64,000 nucleotides of DNA, from the NCBI GenBank assembly GCA_028673005.1, contig CM054116.1, positions 149,727,173 through 149,791,172 on the forward strand, written 5' to 3'. This document shows positions 45,896 to 56,725 of this stretch, in pieces. The notes beneath the pieces were generated by a model that saw nothing but the letters and a program-made list of their open reading frames with translations, had not been told where the DNA came from and searched no databases. A program made the position numbers and the translations under genes. Source of the DNA: Tanypteryx hageni (Eukaryota; Arthropoda; Insecta; Odonata; Petaluridae). Numbering within the stretch: the stretch's first letter is position 1; the number at the start of each line of letters is the position of its first letter.

Positions 45896-46170
45896 TCGAT
45901 GCGGGCGGTTGTTTATCTCAAGACTCATGAAAAAAACTAACGGATGAAATAGAAATTAAGGGAGGGGGAAAGGGGGGGGGGGAGGGAGGGGGAAGAGAGG
46001 GGGAAGGGAGGGGGAAGGGAGGGGGAAGGGAGGGGGAAGGGATGGGGAAGGGAGGGGGAAGGGAGGGGGAAGGGAGGGGGAGGGAGCGGGAAGGGAGGGG
46101 GAAGGGAGCGGGAAGGGAGGGGGAAGGGAGGGGGAAGGGAGGGGGAAGGGAGGGGAAGGGAGGGGGAAGG
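45896..46170 (+). repeat. G-rich 11-bp minisatellite with repeat leader
   Basis: 45896-45946 matches 27181-27232. From 45965 the unit GGGAGGGGGAA repeats about 18 times with rare GGGAGCGGGAA variants. The plus strand has runs of three to five G at regular spacing. Confidence 0.9.
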
Positions 46171-47950
46171 GATATCAGATATGAGAGATAAACATGCCTT
46201 TTTAGAAGTTAATAGCTGAGAATTTTGATAGTTTAGCTATTCACATCCGTCTAGTTCAGGGGTTCTCAACCAGTGGGGAATTTTCCCCCCTGGGGGGAAT
46301 TTTAGGGGTTTAGGGGGGAATTGGGACCACTATTCAGCTAAATGTGATGTTCTGTAGATTATGTAAAATCTGTAAAATTGTGGTTTGTTTTAATTTATTC
46401 TGCGACGTTCAATAAAGTTTATTGAATGCCACAGATTAAAATCGATTCTTAAACATGCGCATTATTTTCATTTGCGGAATTAAATTATTATTTAAAGACC
46501 AGAAAGTGCACCAAAAATTCTGTTATATATTAACTAAGAAATTTTTCTCTCGCGAGAAATATCACCGTCACTCGCGAAGCGTCAACACCAGCGCCGTCTG
46601 TCTCAACGTTAAATTTTCTAAACACGACGACGTCACACGTTAGTTCCCGCCTCAGCGAAAACGCGAAGACCAATGACACAAGTGAAAAATATATTTACAA
46701 TTTTATAGTTTAAGGGCATTATTTAAATAAAGTTAATTTTTTAAAGTCATGCCTCAACTATAGCCAGCGCTAATACATATGCTGTCGTAATATTTTTCCT
46801 AATTATCGTGGGACCCCCCTTATTATACGAATTACCCGCCTTCCGCTGGGGCAGTGATATCACATAATACGAGAGGATTAAACAGTAAGTAAGGAAATAA
46901 ACCACTCTGAAATACGTGAAAAATAAAATAGCAATTATTAATTTATTTCCATTGTATAAATAAAGTTATTTTTTTTAGTCCTGCCTCAACTATAGGTAGC
47001 GCTGATATAATGCCGTAAAATTGTCCCTCTTCGAGTCGCACCCACCTGGTCACCGCACTATAAGAAACAAATAAAGATTTCACTCGGCGATTACAGTGCT
47101 ATCGCAGACCTGGCAGATTTGGCGGCAAGTAAACAATACCATAGTATCCGTAGAATTCATTACTGAGAGAGACTTTCTCCGATTTGGTTCACGGATGGTT
47201 TGATCCAGTTCTCTTTTGAGTTTCAAAGAGTATACAGTAAGTTCACTGTGCTGTTTCTTTCTTTCGTCCTTGATGCTCCTGTCTTCGATTACTATATCTT
47301 TCCACGTTTTTTCATGGTGTTTCATTTATATTGTCTTTTTTAGTTACTTTATTATTTAATCATTCAATTCGTACATTTTTGTGTGGTTTGTTTGTGTCTT
47401 TGTGGTATATTACCGTATTAGCCCGAATATAGTGCGACTCCACGTACGAGGGGGAAGGGAGGGTAAAGGGAGGGGGGAGTGAGGGAGGAAAGGAAGTTTA
47501 AAAGTGGGAGGGAGAGAGGGGGAGAGGCAAAGGAAGGAAAAGTGAAAGAGGGAAGAGATATAGGAAGAGCGAGTGAGATAGTAAATTGGGATAAAGGAAA
47601 GTGAACTGAAGAAATAAAGATAAAACCTGGTGCTTACGTGTTAACTCCAGGACGCTTTCGCAGGACCTACTATAGTGGCATAGAAATAGGAACTTAAAGC
47701 ATGAACTCATTAATTATATTCAATTCAACAATGAGTAGAATTATGTTTATCTATTATGCAATACAAAAATGCAATTTAAAATGTTTTAGATTCATTTTAA
47801 AACATTCGCACTCAAAAAACACGATGAAGATTTGGGATTTGCCAAGATGCGAGAAGCTAGACGTACAACACGGCAGTAAAACAATACAAAATGTTCCTTT
47901 GAGGAGGAACGAAAAACACTTCAACCAACTTACCCAACCCGGTGAATAGA
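46171..47950. other. Intergenic, repeats only
   Basis: A hAT-like terminus (CAGGGGTTCTCAACCAGTGG) lies at 46257-46276, with no matching end found. A diverged duplication shares AATAAAGTTA-TTTTT-AGTC-TGCCTCAACTATA (46725-46800 and 46965-47025). 47455-47590 is GA-rich. A short open frame (47701-47949) has no recognisable domain. Confidence 0.45.
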
Positions 47951-48625
47951 ATGGGAGAGAATTTCCTTCATTGTGCGGTTTTTTGGTTAAATGTCTATGA
48001 ATTTAAGCTCACTTTGTCTTATCTGAGAGAAAGCTTCGACCCAAGTCCGATGAGAAAATTGCTGCTCCAACGAGATGATGATGGGAAGACTGTTCTTCAT
48101 TGGGCCTCTAGAAACGAGGACATCGGTCGATTGGAGGATATTCTGAAAGCGGCAAAGAGTTGCACGAGTCAGGAAGAATTGGAAAGTTTGGCAATGATCG
48201 GAGATAATAGAGGCTGGACGGTTTTCCACTTGAGAGCCAAAAATAAATATCCCATCAGAGATCTCGGAATCCTAGAGGAATACATCGGTGGAGAAAGTAT
48301 GAGGAAATTAATCCGGAAAGGGACTTATTTGCACGCGAGGATGAGCAGTTCTCCTTAGTCAAATGCGATTATTATCGATGACTTAAAATTCCTCTCGGAA
48401 ATATTTGATCGCGATTCACTTTGGGAATTCCTCTCGAGGAGAGACGAATCGGGAGATAGGTTTCTTCACATTGTTGCACGATATAAAAAAATCAGAGAAT
48501 ATTGTGGAATTCTGAGAGAAATACAAAACATTTTGTCAAAAACACACTTTCAGGAATTACTCAACACGAGGAACAATATTGGAGAAGTAGTCAGAGAAAT
48601 TGAAGAGGATGATGGATTTGAGTAA
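47951..48625 (+). pseudogene. Ankyrin-repeat protein, interrupted
   Basis: Ankyrin repeats mediate protein binding. From the ATG at 47951 the frame has helix pairs with the ankyrin signature DDDGKTVLHWASRN (about residues 43-56) and GDNRGWTVFHLRAKN (about 87-101). A TAG at 48356-48358 stops it. The same frame goes on for 88 codons with another repeat-like block, RRDESGDRFLHIVARY, and ends at TAA 48623-48625. One nonsense codon in an otherwise open frame suggests a recent pseudogene, or one exon of a spliced gene whose intron begins before the TAG; no good donor is obvious there. Neighbours are repeats. Confidence 0.6.
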
Positions 48626-48814
48626 TGTAAAATAGCAATAAAAGAAAATGCATTACTAACAAACAATATTTATCCCATTCATTTATTATCCTTTTATTTT
48701 TCATTTAATTGCTAATCGAATTGCTTTAAAGAATTGTATCATAAATTCCTTTTTACGCAGTAATTGCTGAAGAATCACGGCTATTGGCCAATTGTTGAAT
48801 AAAAAATCAAAACA

Positions 48815-49270
48815 AATTTACCGTTCTTTCATTTGATAATCCTTTTTTCCTTATCTAGTAATTTACGTAGTGTGTGATATATTTACTGATTTTCATTACG
48901 AATTCATAGAGAAATTTATTCAATCGAATTACTAGGATAATTTATATATATTTAAAATCATCGATAATTCGTTATGTTAAATATTATTAAGACGATTATA
49001 TTTAAATTTATAGCTAGCTATTGTTCTACAACCATTCATTAATCGCAATAACTATTAAAGAAAAGTATTCCTTTTTAAGGCAAACATAGTTATCACGTTT
49101 TGTAAATTTAATGAAGGAATTACCCGATTTTACTCTTTCATTTAAACTGCGTATAATTCAAGTAAAAAAAGTTGACTTGGAGTTTCGCAATATTACTCAA
49201 ACGAACGGTAAGAGAAAGACAAAGACAAGCCATTTCAAAGGCAACAATGATAAAGTTTTTCCTTAAATAG
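48815..49270 (+). repeat. Dispersed repeat, partner at 11905-12370
   Basis: Shares CATTTGATAATCCTTTTTTC, CAATCGAATTA-AGGATAA, AATATTACTCAAACGAACG and AAGACAAGCCATTTCAAAGG with the partner, in the same order. Confidence 0.65.
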
Positions 49271-49458
49271 ATTCCGAAGGGGAAAACTAGGACGGCAACA
49301 ATTGAAGTGGTAGTCATGGAGAAAACACAAATATCCTCGCGATTATTTGGATGCAAAAAGAACCATATGGGATAACACGAAATGCTTTCAAAAATTTCCG
49401 GAGACGGAATGTATTCGACCCTTTTTAAAGGATGACGTCACAAATCGCGTCATTTAAT

Positions 49459-49970
49459 TTTCTCCATACACGAAGTATAGAGAAAATATTGTTTCCATGA
49501 AAAAAATCCAATTCGAGATTTCAGCGGAAATACACGTTTTAAGCTCCCCTGAACACGTTTTGACTATTTTCTCGATGATGTCTGTGTCTGTCTGTATGTG
49601 ACCGCTTTTTCGTGGGTGCTCTAACTCAATAACAATTAATCAGGTCAACAAGAAATGTTATATTTAACATTTTTCTAAAAGTCGCAAGAACTGATTACTT
49701 TTTGGTAAATATCGGTCAACCGGAAGTGGGTGTTTACTCTTGTTATTTTGAAATATTTGCTTTAATATTTGATAAATGTGAAAATGTAATGAAAAGAGTT
49801 TGTGGGAAATTTAATTTTCTACAATTTTTGTTTGAAACATTTTCCCATATAACGAATTATTTAAGAGATATCTTATATTTTAATCTGCCACCACCACGCC
49901 ACCTACCGAAGACTATTGTCAACAATTGACGCTTAGTTACGTCTTAGTAACGCTCCTTTTTCTTTTCTTA
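49459..49970 (+). repeat. CTTTCTCC-family repeat, copy 10
   Basis: From TTTCTCCATACACGAAGTAT to CGCTCCTTTTTCTTTTCTTA; lacks the last 70-80 bp of the family. Confidence 0.85.
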
Positions 49971-51024
49971 ATCGTTGGAGCTTCGGAGATTTATCCAATA
50001 TCGGAGTTTATTTCAGATCTTTGTAAAACCTAAAATTTTCTCGCAATTTCTTAAAATATTTCTTATTATTTAAACCTATTTGTGATTTTTATAAACATTA
50101 AAGGCATGGAGAAGGTCACGTGGGGGCCACATCAGATTCTTAAGCGCGCTTTTAATATGAGAAGGAGTAAATGACGGAAGGAGAGGGAGAAGATTTTTTA
50201 TAGCAATAAATATAAACAACAATCGTTGCGTTATTTACGAGACCTAAAGAGCTGAAATACTATACTAAAGATTGAAATTCGCAAAGAGTTAATTCCAGTA
50301 TTATTGAAATAGAAGCGACATGAAAATCTGAAGAACTTGCTGGACGTTTTACATATAAAAACGATCATGTAAAGCATGAATGGGAGTGAAGGATTGGGCG
50401 GTAAGTTACGGGGTTTAGACTTGAGCTCGGTTTGGGAAATAAGGAGAGAAAGCGAGGATTGAAAGAATCGAGAAATAATAATAATAATAAAAGGCTATGT
50501 TGTCCGTCCGTTGGTCTTATTGTCAAGCTATTAAGATGGTCGATTCAAAGTCATTTGAGCATGCACACGAAGTTTGGTGGAAAAATAAACGAAACTTCAG
50601 TTATCGCAAAACAGACAAGAAAGTAAACAGGTAATGTTCACAGGAACTCGACAGGAGAGAACGCGTGAATGCAAATTGCGCGCCTCTGGGAAGCTCCCTC
50701 TATATTTCAGAGAAATCTATGTTTGAGGTTTTCTTCATCGGTTGATGTTTTCTGTATGTACGCCACATTTCGTTATGATTAGATAAGGTTTAGAAATTAG
50801 CGCAATGCACGAACGCAAATTGCGCAGGAACTATAAGGCTAGTGCTCTAGAATAACTGTAAGCAGTCGAATGTAAGTTATTGGTGCGTTCACTTCGGTGA
50901 AATCCGACAACCGAGACGGCAATTATCAGACGAATAGACAGAACGCTCAGGGAATGAACAGCAGAGACCTCCCTTCGCACGGCCAATAATGAAGTAATCC
51001 GAATTCCTTTGTTTAGCGTCGGCA

Positions 51025-51026
<2 letters not shown>
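49971..51026. other. No gene recognised
   Basis: AT-rich unique-looking sequence; a GAATAATAATAATAATAA microsatellite at 50468-50490. Confidence 0.4.

Positions 51027-51112
<86 letters not shown>
51027..51112. repeat. (AT)n microsatellite
   Basis: 43 AT units, the longest dinucleotide run in the window. Confidence 0.95.
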
Positions 51113-51115
<3 letters not shown>

Positions 51116-51507
51116 GAAATAAATATCCGTTTGCGGCCCTATTTTGAGGGGGGATGTATTGCGCTTGCTCCGAATAAAACTAATAAATTTTTATTTAATG
51201 AAACAATATTTCATGTGGACTGAAAATTAAAAATTATATAATTCACATTAAATTATGTTTCAGAGAATTGAATTCTATCCTTGGCCTCATATTCATGCAT
51301 ATTCATTCATTCATATTTTTACAGGTAAGAGTAAACCAATTCATATTTAAAGTTAAATTCTACACGATTTAAATAACATATAATTTGTTCAAATGTTTCA
51401 AGTAAACTTTTGCAGATTCTTCATATGTTATATTATATTATTTCGATTTTCACTCTTATTTTCAGCGAATATTTGGATCAGAATTTGGCCTCTCTGATAA
51501 TAATTTT
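51113..51507. other. AT-rich stretch, nothing recognised
   Basis: Contains ATTCAT/TTCA short tandem repeats near 51290-51315. Confidence 0.4.
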
Positions 51508-51790
51508 TTATTTCTCCATAATACAAAGTAAAGAAAAAAATTGAATCAAGAATTTAACGGAAACACGTTTTAAGGTTCTCTGAACACGTTTTGACTATTT
51601 TCTCGATGATGTCTGTGGGTGTGTGTGTATGTGTGTCTGTGAGTGGATTATTTTAGGTGCTCTAACTCAATAACTATTAATCAGGGCAACGCAAAATTTC
51701 ATATTTGCCATTTTTATTAAAACAAAAGGAACTTATCAGTTTTTAGTAAAAATCGGTAAACCGGAAGTGGGGAAGTGGAAGTGGGGAAAC
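51508..51790 (+). repeat. CTTTCTCC-family repeat, copy 11 (partial, diverged)
   Basis: Starts ATTTCTCCATAATACAAAG, keeps AACGGAAACACGTTTT, TGTCTGTG and GGTGCTCTAACTCAATAAC, and ends at a local triplication of GGAAGTGGG. Confidence 0.75.
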
Positions 51791-53045
51791 ACTTGAGAAA
51801 ATTATTTGTAGAAAGGCCTTTAAGAACTAGTTTCAGATCATAAATACTTGAAAAGCATTGTGATAAGTAATGGAAAATTGCACCAATTATATGAGTGTAA
51901 TAGAGAAAAAAGGCCGCTTTCAAAAGAAAGAAATTCCTTCTAACGAGAAATATAAAAGGACATGTAAACGGAAGAAATTGATAAATTGCTATGCATTGAG
52001 AATAGCTTTATCGTGTTCTGTGTGCACACGAAATGAATTTAAACGAATTTGCAGTGGATTTTGTTTACTTCAGTTTCTATGAGGAACTTTTGCGTTGACA
52101 TTAATTAATATAGCCGTGTAAGAAATTTCAACTATAGGGATTGCCAAAGTGAATCTCTAAATGCCTTTTTATTTAAAAACGGTCAAGAAATGAACAAATA
52201 AAAATCACGACTGAATTCATGGATCCATCTCTCACCTATCGTATACAAGTGAAAAGAAATGGTTAATATACGAACAAAGAGTGAAATTGAACGTTTAGAT
52301 TACTTCAGCACTGCTCATTTCGAGTGAAGTATACTTGAAATAACTTCCCAGAGATTTATTAATTACAACTGAATAAAAATGATTCGGTTAATCCAAAACT
52401 CAATGTTCTCTCGAAATTTCTTCTGATGTGTCGTTACGCAGTGCTTTCAAATTATTCCGCCATTCACATTTATATTTTTAGCGCGTAATTAAAATAAATC
52501 GCTTATAAATTCTCTTTGGTGTCAATTCACCCGCGAATTTACTTTAATTAAAATTGCAACGAAATGGTAAACGATTGAAAGACGAAATTTGGATTGTAAA
52601 CTTATGCGCTGTTGCCAGTTGTTTTTCTTTAAATTTTAGTTTTGAAAAACACAAACGGTTTGATAAGGACCCAATTATGTTTTTTAAAAATATTTCCTAA
52701 GTTATAGAAGATTGAAAGCTGAAATTTGAAGCGAACATTGATACCACTTACAAACGAGTATTTGGTGGTCGAATGGCGGTTTTAAACAAGATAAATTAAC
52801 GTTAATTTAATCTTCGAATATAACAGGTTATCAAAATTCAAATCCTCTTCAATTAAAAAAAATGTTTATCGGCGTTATGTATTGAATGGTACATAGTAGT
52901 ACATTGTAGAACACTAATCTATGTTTCCGCCGTCTGCCGCGCCGTGGCGTGCTTGCGCGTCGTCGTGCGGACTTGGCAGTCTGGTCCGCTCTTGTCGAGC
53001 GTCGGCATCGCTATCTCTATCGTGGTATTACCGCGAGTAGGCGCG
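51791..53045. other. AT-rich stretch; possible LTR at its right end
   Basis: No gene recognised. A GC-rich block at about 52895-53055 (TGTAGAACAC to ACATAACA) may be the 5' LTR or leader of the gag remnant that follows; no second LTR was found. Confidence 0.35.
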
Positions 53046-53092
53046 GGGAACATAACATTTGGCGACGAGGATGATTTAACCTATACGTGCAC

Positions 53093-53852
53093 ATGGCTGG
53101 TAATTCTGATTGCGATCGACGTGATGACAGCGATGCAAAACCCGTCATTAGTGTTGTGTCGAACAATATCCCTGTTCCGGTTTACGAGCCTTCATCGGAG
53201 TCATTTGAGTTTTTTTTGGAACGATTGGGTCTGTACTTTGACGTGTCACAAATCAATCCTAGTGAGAGAGTTAGTCGTCTGTGTCTATATTTGGGAGCGG
53301 AGAAGTACAAGTCTTAGTCCTAGGAAACTAAAAGATTGCAGTTTTGATGAGTGTGTAGAAGTTCTCACGGATAAGTTCGCTTCAGAAACGTGCGCGATCT
53401 CAGAGCGATACGAGTTTTTTAGTCGCAACCGGCACCCTGGTGAGTCATTGTACGATTTCATATCAGCAATAAAGAGTTTGTCGATAAATTGCAAGTTTGG
53501 TCGGTTTTTGGATGAAGCCCTGAGAGATAGATTGGTCTGTGGGCCGCTCAATGAGTCTATGGCGCGCAAGCTCTTGTCGGAAGATGAAAAGTTGTCTTTT
53601 GGAGATGCCAGCAAGATCGCTCGTGACATGGATACTGTCATGCGAAGTTCCGTTCAGCTTCGTCAGTCAGCCTCAGGTGCCCAGTCGACGGGAGACGTTT
53701 GCAAAGTTGACAAGAACGGATGGACTCCGCAGAGGACAGACAAGCGGGGCCAAGCCGTTCACTACCAGTCCAGAGGTCGGTCCGCGAGTCGAAGTGACCA
53801 TCATTACGGAGGTGCAATTGGGAGACCCAAATACCCATATTTATGTAAATAA
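53093..53852 (+). pseudogene. Ty3/gypsy-type gag remnant
   Basis: A gag capsid region follows the leader TTTGGCGACGAGGATG (53058-53073), whose position is that of a primer-binding site in arthropod gypsy elements. From ATG 53093: FEFFLERLGLYFDV and SRLCLYLGAEKY, then a stop. After a one-base frame change near 53315 it continues PRKLKDCSFDECVEVL, HPGESLYDFISAIKSL, CKFGRFLDEALRDRLV and a basic, serine-rich tail. The zinc knuckle and pol are absent and the frame ends at 53850-53852 close to the Maverick edge. Dead fragment. Confidence 0.7.
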
Positions 53853-54029
53853 TTAGTCACGCATAATATATCAGTTGCGAAAGATGCACTAATAAAGAAA
53901 AATAACAAAAAAATCTTTAACAAGCATTATCGTTGTCGATGTTTTCACTTCGATGGTATTTTTAAAACTAGTCAATTTTAAAAATGAAATTCTTTTTAAA
54001 AGATCGAGGTAAACTTCACGTAGATGTAT

Positions 54030-55068
54030 TTAATCGAAAGTTTCATCATACGTTCTTTTTAAATTTGGAATTTTTCGAAGCCCCCAAGCAAGAGTGTTTA
54101 TTCCATTTTTACAAACATACCGTTTGTCATCAAAAGCACTTAAAGTAACTTTATTCATTTCTACCGTAGGTAGTTCATGCTTTGTACTTTTAATGGTCAT
54201 CATTTTTCTAAATTCTATCGAAGTTTGCTTCAAACAATTTAAATAATTATCAAAAGTTAAATTTTTGTCAATTACATTTTTAGTAATTCCTTTTGCTTTT
54301 TTCCTCCTTTTATACGATAGGCGTATAATTTACTTCTTATCCAATAAAATGCGTAATTATACCTTCATCACGTTCATCTTTCATTTTTCCTAATATTTTT
54401 TTATTTTTATCGGAAAAACAAAAATGGTCCTTTGGAAAATTCGATGTGTCATAAAAGTCCAAGTCAGTCAACATATCTTTGTAAAAGTCATCAGTCACTA
54501 CTTCATAAATAAAGCTGTCAGTTTCCATGTAACAAAGATTTGCCCTGTCCCCAAATTTAGGCTTCATTTTCCGATAGTGAAAGTCATACATTAGCGTTTT
54601 ACTTAACTCTAAAACGGATAAACCCATATAAATAGGTTTATTCATTTTAATAAAGGATTTTCGTAAATGCGCAGCAACTAATTTTTCGTTAAAAATCGTC
54701 CGATCAAGAAAAATGGATTTGGAAATTAGTTTATCCAACCTTTTTTCGTTGTAAACCAATTCCAAATTTATTCTATTGCGACCTTTTTCCATTGTTTTGC
54801 CAAAAACCGCGTTATTCATTAATTTGTAAAGGTCTTTTGCAAAATCATTTGTTGCAATTTTTCTACGCTCTGTATATAAATCAATGTATGGTTTCAACCA
54901 TGGAGATTGAGTAAATTCAATGACACGGTGAACCTAAGTCCAAAAGATAGGGGCTGTTTAAGATTTACGTAATTCTTTTTATCGTCAAGAGTCGTCAATA
55001 ATTTTTTATGCTTACCACCTGGAGGCATTTTATTTTTTGGGCATAATGGAAGATCAGAGTGAGCATCA
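54030..55068 (-). pseudogene. Protein-primed DNA polymerase B, C-terminal part, decayed
   Basis: The replicative polymerase of Mavericks, split over at least three frames. Upstream: [20 protein letters not shown] and [17 protein letters not shown]. Then, after a frame change near 54945, [18 protein letters not shown] and NDFAKDLYKLMNNAVFGKT (palm motif B), and CYMETDSFIYE (motif C). After two more changes between 54240 and 54340 come KAKGITKNVI and LSAFDDKRYV, NGINTLAWG. Motif C is normally YxDTDS; here the first catalytic Asp is Glu. The N-terminal exonuclease domain is missing: a LINE lies directly upstream. No active enzyme is possible from this copy. Confidence 0.8.
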
Positions 55069-55845
55069 TCTACATCTACATATTACCCTGCAAGTCACCT
55101 TGACGGTGGATGGCAGGGGTTGCCGCGCACCAAGTTCCTAACTAACTATTATTCACAGTTATCTATTGTGGTCACGTATTGTCCTAGGGAAAAAGGACTC
55201 CTTATACCTCTCCGTCCTACTATCTATTTCGCGAATCTTGTCCTCATTATCCCTCCGTCCGATATACGTTGGTTGTCGAATAACATCCTTCATTTCATTT
55301 ACGAATATCTCCGACCTATATTTATCTAGAAGTTTAAGTCTCGCCTGTAATCTACGATCTTTCAACGATGGCCAACTCAACTCATCAATGAGTAACGTAA
55401 CGCTCTGTTTTTTATCGTAATTCTTTTTCACGAATCTAGCTGCTCGCCGCTGTATTTTTTCTAAATCCTTTATGAGTCCCCTCTGAAATGGATCCCAAAC
55501 CGCTGCTGCGTATTCCATTTGAGGTCTAACCAAGGATAAATAACAGGATTCTCTCACCTTTTCCGTGCTTTTCCTGGCTATCCTACGCACAAAAGCCAAC
55601 TTCTTATTTGCCGCACCTATCACTCGTCTTATGTGGGTGTCCCAAGACAGGTCACGATTCAAGGTTACCCCGAGGTATTTCACGGATTCCGAAACAGGAA
55701 TGCTCTCACCATCTATCGAGTAGGGAAACACGGACGATGGGCTTCTAGATTTCCAAAATTTTAGAACGTTACTCTTTTTCTGATTGATTTCTAGCTGCCA
55801 TTCCTTGCACCAAACAGATAACGCATCAGTAGTTATAGACACAGG
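55069..55845 (-). mobile_element. CR1-like LINE, 5'-truncated, inserted in PolB
   Basis: Encodes the C-terminal third of a LINE ORF2: WCKEWQLEINQKKSNVLKF, VKYLGVTLNRDLSWDTHI, LVRPQMEYAAAVWDPF, IQRRAARFVKKNY and FFPRTIRDHNR. Its 3' tail (TTGCAGGGTAA, then TGTAGATGTAGATG) abuts PolB codons at about 55069, so it inserted in the polymerase gene in the same orientation. RT catalytic motifs are lost. The same family left a tail at 12420-12638. Confidence 0.8.
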
Positions 55846-56115
55846 ATGGTCAGACAGAAACCACCCACCAACCCCTTTTGGCGCCAGTGGCCACAGGCTG
55901 CACAGGATGGTCAGACAGAAACCACCCCCTTTTTGGCGCCAGTGGCCACTGGCTGGTCCCTGGTCACCCCCACCCCTCCCCCAGTCACGTGACTGCATAT
56001 CCCCACCCCCTTTTGGCGCCAGTGGCCACAGGCTGGTCCCTAGCCACCCCCACTCCCGATCACGTGACTGCGCCAGTGACGGCGCGAAATTTGAAATCGC
56101 ATGTCGTAGTTCCCC
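55846..56115. repeat. GGCGCC/CACGTG minisatellite
   Basis: TTTTGGCGCCAGTGGCCAC occurs three times (about 55878, 55932, 56010); ATGGTCAGACAGAAACCACC twice; TCACGTGACTG at 55985 and 56060, and again at 56472. The units are 55-100 bp. The plus-strand frames through it are artefacts. Confidence 0.8.
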
Positions 56116-56294
56116 CACCCCCAGAAGTCCTTAAGGCGGGCAGTCTGAAACTTGGGCGGAGGCCATCTTGAAATTGTTGCTTCTAGTGCTCTCGGAAGTA
56201 GCCATCTTGAAATTAAACTTGTAGCGCCCTCGGATGTCGAAAACTGGAACTATGATTATTAGAATAAATTTTACCTGAGAAAAAAGTTGGGAGG

Positions 56295-56368
56295 TTGTTG
56301 GGATCGAACGTCTGAACTTGGAATCCGAAGTTGAGCACGTTAACCACTGGGCTAATTGTGCGGTTGAC
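56295..56368 (-). repeat. tRNA-like SINE head
   Basis: Minus strand: TTAGCCCAGTGGTTAACGTG (A box, 56336-56357) and GTTCGATCCC (B box, about 56300-56309). tRNA-like spacing but no complete cloverleaf. Confidence 0.5.
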
Positions 56369-56725
56369 AAATGGAGAGAAATTTAGGTCTTTAAGTTACC
56401 CTTGGTCCTCGAGTGACGTAAGCTTTCCATTCTCTCGCCCTCAAGTTGTCCCCCGCCCCTTCACACCATCGGTCACGTGACTGAAACTTCACAAGCCACA
56501 GTCTGGTCCTTAGCTATACCAAGAGGTTTGCATACTACCCCTCCCCCACCCCTCTAATCACACTAAGGGTGTGAGGTGTTATTGAAACCTTTATCGTTAT
56601 ATTTTTAAAAATATATATAATTATCTTACGAAATTTTACATGAGAGGATAATAATCATAAGGGTGGTAATGAATATATTATTAAATAAAAACAGATTTTT
56701 TTACAAGTATTTTATTTGTATCTTT
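56369..56725. other. Spacer between PolB insertions and the next gene
   Basis: No PolB sequence is recognisable here. It includes GGTCACGTGACTG (56470-56482) and a plus-strand TTTATT at 56711-56716, an AATAAA signal on the minus strand about 10 nt past the next gene's stop. Confidence 0.5.

Noticed and set aside
52944..53317. GTG-started 302-codon protein beginning upstream of the gag remnant
   Set aside because: The N-terminal third is out of frame with the real gag start (ATG 53093) and runs through the GC-rich leader; only the part after about 53315 is gag-like.
782..56357. Three tRNA-like heads (732-801, 34754-34810, 56300-56357) as tRNA genes
   Set aside because: A and B boxes are present, but no closed acceptor, D and anticodon stems with a sensible anticodon could be folded by eye; they fit SINE heads better.
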